64,000 bases of DNA from Prostheceraeus crozeri. Its lineage: Eukaryota; Platyhelminthes; Polycladida; Euryleptidae. This document shows, piece after piece, positions 9,961 to 20,400 of this stretch; the first letter of the stretch is position 1, and each line of letters opens with the position of its first letter. The stretch is taken from assembly GCA_907163375.1 (NCBI GenBank), contig CAJQUW010007774.1:186001-250000 (forward strand). Direction: 5' to 3'. The translations under genes and the position numbers were made by a program. The notes under the pieces are model-generated. The model saw only the letters and a list, made by a program, of their open reading frames with translations. It made no database searches and was not told the origin of the DNA.

Positions 9961-11964
9961 GTAGTTTTACGCACATATTGAATTTACAGCATTTTCACAT
10001 TGCACTAGGAGCAGCAAGTATTAGTTAAAGATGATTGGCTGGGGATGCAGCCGATCTAAATGTTCAGTCGTCAAAGCTCACGATTTTGCCTAGATTGAAT
10101 TAATCAAGACTCAAAACTGGACAAATCATGTGATTTCAGTTGTTTTGTGCGTAAACATTTGCTGGAAAGCTGAGTCGAGTGAATACGATCTCTAAGTAAG
10201 ACTTAATTGAAGCAATTATAAAGAAAACTAATAACTCATTGAATTTGATCTTTGGTAACATGTTATCGATTACTAATTCAAACTTCATACACCATAAATA
10301 GTATGTTTGCTAATTAACTGGCGCAATGCACACCTTCCTTCAAAACTAAATTTTTGAGCAAGTAATTTAAATTAATGAACATCAAAGTTGAACTTTTCTC
10401 TTGTTAATGTTCATCTTCCTTTCTGTTTCCTACATGTACAGTCACACCAACTACACTCTATATTGAAGAATTTTATATCCCGTGACTAACTAATCAATTC
10501 TCACAAACATTTCAATGCCCAAATGGTTGACATCTTCATTCTACAAAATCTTTGGCAAACATCTTGGTATTAAACACCAAGATGATGCTCGTTCTGAATT
10601 AGGTTGGAGGAGTCGCTTACGATACAAATTTTGCCTCTTTTCAGAATTTTCACCCTTAACACAGCAACGAGTCATGAAAGAAGCTGGGGTTACTCAAACG
10701 AAACGCAAAAAATAGAAATTCAGATGATTTTAGATGAAAAGAATAGTATCAGATCATATACTTGTTATCAGTCATAAGTGACTAACTAATATTGTTAGAC
10801 ACAAAGCTGTCCCTGGCAGAAGCCTGTTCTCACGCCTCTTGAAGGTATCAAGATCGAACTGATCATAGAGAGCGGTTTGGGTGAGATGATTCCAAAAAAA
10901 ACCATGCGAACAAAAAAGCTATTCTAGCTTCTCAAACTATGTGTGTTTATTCCATATCATCAATTGTAGCAAGTGCGATAATTGCTGAGGTGATACCTTA
11001 GATTATGGAATTTTAAGCATTACATGCATCATTACCGTTGAAAAAGAAAGGTTATCAATCACCACTACTAAATATTATTCGGTGTATATATTGAGTGGTA
11101 TATCTCATCAATTTTAGTCCACAGGAGGATACCTAAATATGCAATAAAGATGGATTATCACAATCATCGATGGGTTTCATCAGCTGTTAGATAAGTAAGT
11201 TAATTTATTCCTCCGATCAGGATTGTAGCAATTTTGCTGAAGATATTTTCGATGATACTCCACAAATTTGGAAGATGCAATATAAAACAGTCAGCGATTT
11301 AAAGATACACTGCATATTATTTATATGTCAATTAAATTTTGTGTTTTTAGATTCATGTCATTTTCGCTTACTGAATCCATGATTAATGGACTTCACTCAC
11401 AGAAAAGATGTAAACTGCTGATTCAAGCAACTCCTCATCAGATGCAGTAATTGGGGGGGGGAGGGGGGTTGGATGCCAATGCTGCTCCCGCTAGAAGTGC
11501 CAAAAAATCCCAGAAGGGACGACTTTTAGTTCCAAATGAAACAGATTAATAATGGAAATTGTCAACAATGAAAAATACACTGAATCTCGCTTCCTTTTAT
11601 CTCATCATAAGGGAATTCAGTCACAAATTAGACTGATACAGCGCAGCATCTGATTTAATAGGCTATATAGTACGATATCTTGTTTTAAATTGGTGCAGTG
11701 TCCATGATGTTGCCCACGATGGGAACCATTCGCAATAATAGAAAAAGTGAAATCTTGAAGTTATTTATAGAAGCAATGGAAGCCAATAATGTTCGACCGG
11801 AAGCTCAGAATGCTTAGCTTTCCCTTCTGTTTTCTCATTTCTCAACTTCATGTCTCCGCTCTTCAGAATCTGATATGAGTTGAGCATCATAATGTGGATA
11901 TCATAATTAGAATTTGTTCAAATGTTCAAAGCGCATCATGATATGATATATACTATTTTTACTA
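9961..11964. other. No gene seen
   Basis: About 2 kb with no supported gene. A stretch near 10800-10920 vaguely resembles a dispersed repeat also suspected at 40.66 kb. A long G tract (about 11453-11467) is present. The open frame at 10515-10715 has no motif I know. Confidence 0.4.
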
Positions 11965-12467
11965 CAGATTGTTTCATAAAAAATGGATCACCTTTAAACA
12001 TCGCCTTAACTTCAACTTTGTCTAACTCCGCAAAACTTGAACGAATTTCTCTGAAATTTGGAAGATATGTCAGTTGTGCTTACTAATATCATTGTTGGAA
12101 ATTTCAAGCATGAATATTGAGTTGTTTTCCTGTTATAGATAAAAAAGTAGTAGATAATTTGATCTTCATTTAGCAATGTTACACAAAATCATACCTCACT
12201 CTTATAAAATTACATTTGTTTCCTTTGTTATGTAATATGTTGTTCTACAAGCCAAAAGCTATCAAGCAAAACAAAAATAAAGAAAATCGGTCAATCACAG
12301 CCAGTATAGCACCATTATTCATCAACAATAATGTAACTGCTACATGTGATTAACTGGACTTCATGTTCCATAGCTTCCTGACTTCGTTGCGGTGGTGTTG
12401 GCAGCACTCCTGATTGCTTTCAGCTAGAAATCTATCTCTTACCGGTTGAAAACAATACAAAGCACAA

Positions 12468-12734
12468 ATGAACAATAACGAGATCGCATTCACAAAAGGC
12501 AAAGTGTCAGCCTTGCTAGAACTAGGGTTTTCTTTGCGAGCTACAAGCAAGCGACTAAATGTCCCTTACACAAATGTGCATCGATGGCATAATGATGATT
12601 TTCGACTCTGTCGTAAAGAGGGTTCTGGCCGTCCACGCAAAACATCCAAACGACACACATTTACATCGTCCCTGGGTACAAGGTGGTGCGACTCTACTGA
12701 TTTGGGCTGGCATTTGGACCAATGGCCGCTCTGA
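12468..12734 (+). pseudogene. Tc1-like transposase N-terminal HTH piece
   Basis: The frame starts MNNNEIAFTKGKVSALLELG and continues SLRATSKRLNVPYTNVHRW, a helix-turn-helix of the paired-like type that opens Tc1 transposases. GSGRPRKTS, the conserved GRPR linker (AT-hook-like), follows. After KRHTF the reading becomes meaningless in this frame while the neighbouring frame picks up the catalytic domain. This marks an internal deletion joining two non-adjacent parts of the original gene. The role in a full element is sequence-specific binding of the terminal inverted repeats. Confidence 0.8.
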
Positions 12735-13149
12735 ACTTCACATACAGCAAGGAACCATGAATTCTGAACGCTATGTGAATGTTTTACGAATGAACATTGG
12801 CCAAATGACAGATCAACTTGGTGATCCATCGACTTGGTTATTTATGGATGATAATGCTACGTGTCACAGGAGTAGTAGAGTCAACTTATGCAAGTCTCAA
12901 TTAGGGCTTAGGACATTATCTTGGCCAGCTCGTTCTCCTGATCTGAATCCCATAGAAAATGTATGGAGTATTCTAAAACGTAACGTTCGTCGTTCACTGC
13001 TACCTACAGATGGCGTATCACAACTTACGTCACTGTTAAAAAGAGAGTGGAGAAAGTTAGATCAGTCAAAAATCAACGATATCATTGAATCAATGCCTAG
13101 ACGAATTGGTAATGTCATTGACAATAAGGGTAGGGCCACAAAATATTAG
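12660..13149 (+). pseudogene. Tc1-like transposase catalytic C-terminal piece (DD34E)
   Basis: The second frame encodes VQGGATLLIWAGI, LHIQQGTMNSERYVNVL, then WLFMDDNATCHRSSRV with the second catalytic aspartate, and LSWPARSPDLNPIENVWSIL with the catalytic glutamate. Thirty-four residues separate the D of DNA and the E of PIEN, so the spacing is DD34E. KRNVRR and a closing helix follow before the stop at 13149. The first catalytic aspartate, usually in a FSDES-type motif about 30 residues before the ATLLIWAG block, is missing, so this piece is catalytically dead. The open frame itself starts earlier (12559), but residues before about 12660 come from the HTH region in the wrong frame. Confidence 0.85.
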
Positions 13150-13367
13150 CTTCTTAAGAACCGTTACTGTATCATAGCTTATCAGATTATATAAGGACAT
13201 TTAAATATATTAGGGATATGAAATAAAATGAAAAATGCTTTCTGTATGTTTTATTTAGTCAAATTTTAGGATGATCCACTTTTTATGAAACGGACTGTAC
13301 TTAATAAAAATTCATTCTGAAAACCGAATGTACATGTGTATCAAAATGTGTCATATTACATGTAAAT

Positions 13368-13484
13368 GGGCATCTTCTTATGTTTAGCTATTTTTAGGAA
13401 AACTTCAGCGTAGCTGGGCGAATTGCATCGCCCTCCCATAATTTTGAAGTTTTCCTAAAAATAGCTAAACATAAGAAGATGCCC
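13368..13484. repeat. Perfect hairpin with 40-bp arms
   Basis: GGGCATCTTCTTATGTTTAG begins a 40-base arm (13368-13407) that recurs exactly inverted at 13445-13484 with a 37-bp spacer. The spacer itself contains GGGCG...CGCCC. No coding content. It lies 70 bp beyond the Tc1-like element and is not part of its ends. It could be a tiny MITE or a structured transcript source. Confidence 0.8.
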
Positions 13485-14949
13485 TCCTCTCCACATTATA
13501 TAAATGCATGAACATTGTGCAGTCATGCTCAACCAAAGCTGAAACTCAATGTCATATGATCAATTGACATTGTTCTAAAAAGCAAAATTCAACAATTACT
13601 GCTGTAGATTAACTGCACACGTTATGTAAGTAGTAGATAAGGTGTGATTCAATAATTTATCAAATATGCTACTTGCGCATTTGTCTTAAGTATATCAAAG
13701 TGAAATGGGAAACTTTAACTTGAAGTTTGCTTTACATATCATATCCCACCAAAGATATCCTAAGATAGAATTTCTACTTAGCCCTCGAGTTTAAGATTTC
13801 AGGATCAAATAATAAGTAGATCCAATGATAACCCGTTGAATTCCTAATGCTGACTGTTTATACATAATTAAGTCTCATTTACACCCATTCTCATGCAGGA
13901 GTCCTAGCGGTAAAAAGTATTGCATTCCACAAATAAATGAACGTAGTGTAACAACTAATGTTCTACAGCAATTATCTATCTACTACGTGCCATGTGCTAG
14001 TATACAGTGTATAGCATGAGAAGATGTAGAAGCGGATATGTCAATGTGGTTATTATATTTCCTTGTATGCATGTGCCAGAATACATCTACCGCGTTCTCT
14101 ATAATGATTAATATCAATCATTGCTCAAAGCTCAATGGAGTTTCTTTTCCCTTGGACTGGTTATCTATTGGATACAACAAAGTTGAAAATGTGGTCGCCA
14201 TGACTGAATTAGGTAAAGTAAAGTAATGACTTATTTCATTCTAACAATTTCATTGTGAAGAATGATAGTAAATGAGACATGAATGTTGATCCTTGAAAAT
14301 GTTTGATGAGAACAGACATCATACCAACATTGATCAAGTAGCGACAATACGATTATTTCCATTATTTTAGGATGAAGTTGAATATTAGCAAACACAAGCA
14401 AGTTATAAATTACTATCTATCAATAAACACAACATTCTCATTCGGATCCCGTAATTGATATCTTTCTTCCTATCAATAGATCGTCCAATTTTGATAGATA
14501 AAGCCAGCAGTCTGAATGATGACGGATGGAGAATCGGAGATATTTTTACTGCAGTTTGGATAAAATCTTATCGAATGAATTAATAGTTTCTTCGATGCTA
14601 TCTAAAAGTCGAGTGAGGTTTATTTTTCATAGTTGTGCGCACAACGCTTGCATATCCTCGTTGATGGCTCTGAGGAGACCAGATATCAGAGCAATGCTCT
14701 CAAGAGGATTGAAAATAAATGATCTGCGATCGACTACCGTCAAGAGGATTGAAATGATTAACGGAAATGAAGTTGATCAAGATGGCCGACTTTTCCACAA
14801 GTTCATTAACTGATCAGTACGTTGAAATGCAATATTCAAAAGTTATGATATTACAAACACAGACTCCTCTACTAACTATGGCCACTGTTCATCACTATTT
14901 ATAGAGAAGATTATGATGATAAATTCCTTGAGTAAAAATCTGCAGTGAA
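13485..14949. other. No gene seen
   Basis: About 1.5 kb without supported coding sequence. The 95-codon open frame at 14526-14813 has no recognisable motif; it contains TCAAGAGGATTGAAA twice (near 14699 and 14740), an internal repeat. Confidence 0.4.
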
Positions 14950-15095
14950 CTCCTTAGTCTGAGTGCTTAGCCTAGCGATCTTTTGGTCTAGAGGTCGAGT
15001 CCCCACAAGGGTCATTGAAAGTCGACAGGAAAGGCATCCGGACTAAAGGCATCACAAAAGTCTAGAAAAGTCTGACTGGCATGCCTTCACCACGA
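14950..15095 (+). repeat. tRNA-derived SINE copy, head shortened
   Basis: It reads GTGCTTAGCCTAGCGATCTT, GGTCTAGAGGTCGAGTCCCC, GGCATCCGGACTAAAG and AAAAGTCTGACTGGCATGCC in family order. The first part of the tRNA-like head is deleted and the 3' body is cut short. Same family as the copies at 5.4, 26.6, 55.0 and 55.96 kb. Confidence 0.8.
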
Positions 15096-15612
15096 CAGAA
15101 GTGGTGCAAAAACCTCATTCACCAATTTGATAATTTCTCAAATTTTATCGGAATATTTTTAGATTTTTTCAGTTGATTGCAAAATTATTATGTTACAATA
15201 TTTTTTCACCTACAAAACTAAAGATTTCGGAGTATGATCGCTAATAACAGCAACGGTTTTAATAGCAACGGATATTTAATGTCAAAATTTCATCTGAAAT
15301 ATTAATTTGCTGATGTCTATAGAATAATTTCTAAAAATGTGCATATGTTACCCACAATATCAAGACCTTTTACGGATACCGAATTACAGATGCAAATAGA
15401 ATTGCTCGTAGCAAAATTTGACTATTGATAGCTTTTATCTTCTCAGATAAATTTACTCAAATTTCCAGATGATCGATTGATACGGAACGGGCAGTAATTT
15501 AGCTTCAAATGATTATTGAAATTAGCGATTACATTTTTAAAAGAATAATATCACACTTCTGGTCCACGTAGTGCCTGAGATTCTGATTTTTAAACAGAAG
15601 GAAAGTAACTGC
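15096..15612. other. No gene seen
   Basis: AT-rich spacer; nothing supported. Confidence 0.4.
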
Positions 15613-15684
15613 GCGTCTTAGTGGATTTGAACCACCGACCTCTGACATTCTAGGCGGACGCTCTGCCAACTGAGCTATCGACGA
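15613..15684 (-). tRNA. tRNA-like sequence, probably pseudogene or SINE head
   Basis: The minus strand folds to a 72-nt tRNA layout: TA at 8-9, D arm GCTC-AGTTGGCA-GAGC, seven-base anticodon loop CTAGAAT (anticodon AGA by position), T arm GGTGG-TTCAAAT-CCACT. The A-box (TAGCTCAGTTGG) and B-box (GGTTCAAATCC) are good. However, the acceptor stem pairs at only about four of seven positions, the anticodon stem hardly pairs, and a serine anticodon without a long variable arm is inconsistent. I therefore read it as a tRNA pseudogene or the head of a different SINE. Confidence 0.55.
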
Positions 15685-15690
15685 GCGACA

Positions 15691-17093
15691 GCATGAATGA
15701 AGTCCTCAATTGAGGAATCTGCGTAATCTAATCAGATGGTCTCATCCCCCAAGACAACATAGCATTAGCCGTCAGGTCAAACTACTAATGCCAAGATATC
15801 AGTAATTCAAAGCCAGCATTATGCTTTAAAGCGGGGACTTAGTCTACACAGCAAAAAAAACACCTCCGAGCAACCAAAGGGAAAAAGTAGTAGTTCGGAG
15901 GGGAATAGTAGCAGGAAAGCAATGTCGGTCAGTCATAATTGCGTAGAACAAAGAACTTCTTGCGCTTGAAACCGCATACTCGTTGTTCGGCATATGTCTA
16001 TCCAGTTTTATCTTTGGCTGTTCGGACTTGTTCGGAGTGTAATTTTATGACTTTCTTGCGGATTAAAGTTGACTTACAGATAAAATTAACCACTTTCTAA
16101 TCAAGTCTGGAATGTTCGGCGCAATATTTTACCAGCTTCGAGTAAAATTTTGTTGTCCGGAATTGATTTGTTGTTCGGATTTTATCTACACCCTGTGAAA
16201 CCCTGTCCTACTTCGCATAAGATGACGCCGGCCAATGCCAGTTCGGCATTGGTGAGCCTCAAATTTCGAATTTATGGGCACAACTTATATTAGCACACAG
16301 ATTATTCAAACAAATAGAAACCTTAGAAATAGAATTACTCCATAATTATTGTTAGTAGTTTTTGCGATTGAAAATGAAAGGAATAGCAGCGAGCCAGGTG
16401 AGCCACAGAGACAGATTCATTTCCCAGTGGGTTAGTCTAGAGCGGACAATTCTCGCTATGTACATCCTAAGTGCGCCTGCCGAGTTCTGCTTGATTTTCT
16501 TTTTCTAGGAAGATGATCAAAGGAAAACACAAATTGTTAATGACTATTTTCGATAAAAGTATATTTGTCTGCATTTTTTTGATTAAATGAAGAAGTATTC
16601 GGCCTAGATTCATAATTTGTGGCATGGGTGTATGCAGGTCATCTTCTATCATGTTCCTGGAGATGATGTCTGTGAATCTAAACTCACATAGATTTAGTAA
16701 ATATCGGCAACTTTGATGATATTTTAACTGAAAGTTAGCTGAAGCGATGCATGATTTTTAACATAACAGTATAAAAGATGACCTGAAGCCATTCCATATC
16801 ACAAATAAGGCTCCAAACTTATTTCTTACTTAATCAGAGGAGAAATGTTATTTTTACCGAATGCTTCCGTCAGTCTGCTTCTCATTGGATTTACATGCAT
16901 TTCCTTTGATCCTGTCTGGCAAGAATAGGAATCGGATTGAACTCGGAAGACGCCATGGGGTGTGCATCACTCTCCGAAAGTCTCATGTTCGCCCTTGTTC
17001 CCTGTGGAAACTCGTGCTAGCGGCCGCACATGATTGTGGAAACAGCAATGAATATTTTTCTATAGATTTGATAAAGATCAGTGCCTTTATTAC
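15691..17093. other. No gene seen; 3' side of myotubularin-like exon
   Basis: This should be intron or downstream gene sequence of the minus-strand myotubularin-like gene. I could not find a further exon; the expected C-terminal SLWSWVN-type segment was not seen. Otherwise unremarkable. Confidence 0.4.
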
Positions 17094-17407
17094 CTCAGTT
17101 TCTTCCTTTGTATAGACGAGTTGCAGGTGAAAGTTCCAAATTGACTGCCTTGTGAGTGATCATGTAAGGCGATGAGAAAGTTTTCATTGAATTCAAATGC
17201 GGAAGGCGTTTGTCGCCACATTTGCCAGACCGCATCTAAGAACTGTGTAAAAACAGGGCCCGCGTGTTCTTCTGCATAACCGAGCATGTAGCGACATCGC
17301 CAAGGGAACGGATGTGAAAATGAGATCCACTCTTTCTCAATTAGTGTTTGAAAGCCTTCGAGAGTTCGATACCGAGGCTCCATCAGAAGTTGAACAAGAG
17401 AACACAC
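17094..17407 (-). CDS. MTMR9-like: Myotubularin-related (MTMR9-like) phosphatase domain, internal exon B
   Basis: A 314-nt exon on the minus strand begins after a TTTCATTTCAG acceptor and ends before a GTAATA donor. It encodes VCSLVQLLMEPRYRTLEG, FQTLIEKEWISFSHPF, GPVFTQFLDAVWQMWRQTP, SAFEFNENFLIALHDH and SQFGTF. These are the conserved blocks C-terminal to the catalytic loop in myotubularin-family lipid phosphatases, which act on phosphatidylinositol 3-phosphate and 3,5-bisphosphate at endosomal membranes. FEFNENFLI and SQFGTF point to MTMR9, a catalytically dead partner of MTMR6-8, rather than to MTMR1/2. The exon is preceded by exon A with a phase-0 junction that reconstitutes TSQ-VCSLVQLL. 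The exon is open throughout and looks functional. Further exons of the C-terminus were not found in the window. Overlapping plus-strand frames are shadows. Confidence 0.88.
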
Positions 17408-20400
17408 CTGAAATGAAAGGGAAGAGAAAGTCAAAAGTAGAGTCATATCATCTTACCAAGCTGATAGGTTTCTTCAAAAATGAGGAGTTCATCTTCGGAA
17501 ATAAATTTCCATGAGCAGAAGCGAAAAGACAATTGAGTTATTGAGTTAAGTGTAAAACATAGACTGAAAATACGGAAAACTGAATAAAATAATGACAATG
17601 TTTTCATTTGAGAGATTACCATGTCAAATGAAGATTTCTTTCTCATAAAATGAAGTGAAGTTTTTGTCTTTCAATGTGAAATTATCCTAGAGATTACATT
17701 TGTAATTTTCGAATAGAGAAGAGATAAGCTCATGAGGACATGTACTGGCAGCAACAACAGACGGATCAGCAGAAAAAACGATTAATGTCACACTAGCTGA
17801 GCCTTACCTTGAAGAGAGAATGAATTAAAAAACACTGTAATCGGTCATTTTCTTCAATATAAGTTGATTGAAATCCCAAAAATTAGCTTTTAGATGCTTA
17901 TGGCTCTGTAAGATTGCTTAAACAGCTACATGTAATTTAAGATGGATTGTCCAATACACCTCTACCATCTCTCATGCGAATGCTGTGATACAGTCGTTCC
18001 CAAGAACAATGCCACGGATTACACAATGATCCGATAGAAACTGGGAACAGAATTCATAACAGAGCAAGATGTAATCATTCAAGCACCTAACTGAGCAAGC
18101 TCTTGTCTTTCAGTTCACTTGTATCAGTCACCATGTAATTGCACACCCTACTGGCAGTTGTTTCAGATAAGGAGACCTAAAACTAGACCTGTAGACAGAA
18201 AAAGCAACGTTGAGATTTAAATGCAGGATTTGGCAACGCCTCAGTAATCCGCATTGAGGGTACTCGATGTTCCGGCAATAGATATCGAAAATCCTATTGA
18301 GACTGAAATCATAAACTGAGCAACTATAGAGTTGATTTTTTTAAAAAAACGGACCACCTAAAAATATGCCGAAATTGAATTGATTTTCATGTCCTCCAAT
18401 CGTGCTGCGCATCAACATGCCGAACATCATTCGAGAGCTTACATTCTTAGCCTTCAATTAAGCTATGATAAACTTGTATCCGGTATAGTGGTAGCTGGAC
18501 AGTGGTCAAAGCAAGAAAATCGTTCAATTTGACAATCGTATTTTTTCATTAAGGAGACATGTGAGCATGACAATTTCAGACACGAGACGAACTTGCATTT
18601 TATGAGCTTTCTTTCAATATAGATTGTTGCTAATCGAAATCAGCAGACTAGGAGAGAAGCACCAACATCGCAAATTTAATGGCTAAAAATATCATATTCT
18701 CACTTCCATCAAATTATGTCAGTCCTTGGTATTTTCAGAATTTTTGGCGATGCAACAAGCAAGAATATGCAAGTTTCATTAAAATCAGTTCAATAGTTCT
18801 TTTTCAATCGTCTTTTCACATTTTTCTCAAGACCATAAATTTCATTTCAATGAATGCACAATTGATGAACATGAATATTGTGGTGACAAAACAGAGACAA
18901 ACCTTACATATCTCGCATCATACACAGGGTTGGAGCTTGGGTTTTGGGTCAAAGATAGGTTCTCCATACAAAACTTGAGATTTATGCTGCATACACAAAT
19001 CAAGTTATAAAAATTAATTTGTCTACTTGAATCCTAGGAGAAGTGATGAAGAACTGCATGATGAGAGAATGAAGATCTGACTTTTTATCAAAACTCCACT
19101 CAATTCACAGAATATTTCAAATAAGAAACACCACTTGTGGTTATTAGCTATTTCATTTTGGGCTTGACAATACCGGTCATGAAAGTTCGTACATATTGTA
19201 TTTGGTGCAGGCTTACATGCATTTTGTTGTATTTGTGAATATTGGATATTCACATATTTCATATATTTATATCTCCAAAGTTATCTTCACACTCCTAAAA
19301 AGTCTGCAACAGTCGACATTTATCTAAAAAAGAACTCATTCCAATTTCGCATTCTAAATATGCTTAGCCATGCACTCACTACGCAGGTATCCTATCGTAT
19401 AATAGCGGCGGGCCACACAGTCCTGCGCCTTCTCAGGTCAATGGGGACGCTCACATGGTGAGAATGGAAGCTCTTGAATGATGTATGGCACGTTGTTCCG
19501 CGACACTACCAGAAAGCATGAGAATCTATTGAATTTCGACATAATGATCATAATGATAATGATAATAAGAGGACTAAATGAACCACAGACTTGAACAGCT
19601 TAAGCGCTAGTGGTTAATATAGATGATATAATTGATGAAGTATTATTTTTAATCTATTATAGATAATTGTGTTCAAGCGCGAGGTTCGGGATGATCCCGA
19701 AACTTCATCCCGAATACTTTTACTAATTTTAATAATGCAGCCGACATTGCTATTGTCTGTGGATGATATCTATCCTATTGCTTATCATTGTGATGTATTT
19801 TGTACACACAAAATGATAAACATATTTTGGTGAACACATATTGATAGCGTGATAAACATATTGTCTTTGAATAATTAAGCTCCGCGGATGCCTCTACACG
19901 ACTACACGAGCAAAAACAGTCACGAAATTTATCTCCTTTCATTGTTTATGGCGCCATTGTTCCATTCTCACATAATCTTCGTTACAAACACATTGAACTG
20001 ACAGTGCTAGTACATTGAAACTGAATAGAAAGTGGCGGAATATCTTATGACCGGATGAAAATGATGTATCACGCTTTGGTGAGTCTATCCAATGCATCTT
20101 TTCACTTGTCAAGAAGTTCAAGGTCCAATTTATCGATCAATCGGTTCGACATGCGTCACATACAGTAGCATAAAGATTAGCATAGATATTCGTCGCCTTT
20201 TGGCTTGTGTGATTGGTCGAGAGAACCCTTGCAGAAGTGGCTTGCATCAGCGAACCCATGAACTTCCACGGCCAGATTGCAGGCAGGCCTGGCAAGTGAA
20301 AAGTGCCAATTATAAACTCAATTTTTCTTCATGACAAATCCGTCAGAAGGAAACATCACTGTTCACATTGTTCGACTCTTCACGATCCAAATTTACTGAC

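Larger units (their letters stand above)
11965..13297 (+). mobile_element. Tc1/mariner element, DD34E type, internally deleted
   Basis: Both ends carry terminal inverted repeats starting CAG and sharing GTTTCATAAAAA-TGGATCA. They are flanked by TA at 11963-11964 and 13298-13299, the Tc1/mariner target duplication. The 1.33 kb length is normal for the superfamily though short for a Tc1. The interior carries two overlapping transposase pieces described separately. The element cannot be autonomous because the segment holding the first catalytic aspartate is absent. Confidence 0.9.

Noticed and set aside
11453-11467. G-quadruplex at the poly-G run
   Set aside because: A single long G tract interrupted by one A; four separate runs with loops are not evident.
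14526-14813. 95-codon plus-strand frame as a host gene
   Set aside because: No motif, no splice context, and it contains a short internal repeat; not supportable.
15613-15684. Functional tRNA-Ser(AGA)
   Set aside because: Acceptor and anticodon stems do not pair and the long variable arm of serine tRNAs is absent.
17021-17034. GCTAGCGGCCGC, overlapping two rare restriction sites, as possible cloning-vector sequence
   Set aside because: Only 12 bases, with no vector-like sequence around it; adjacent DNA is ordinary host-like sequence next to a genuine exon.
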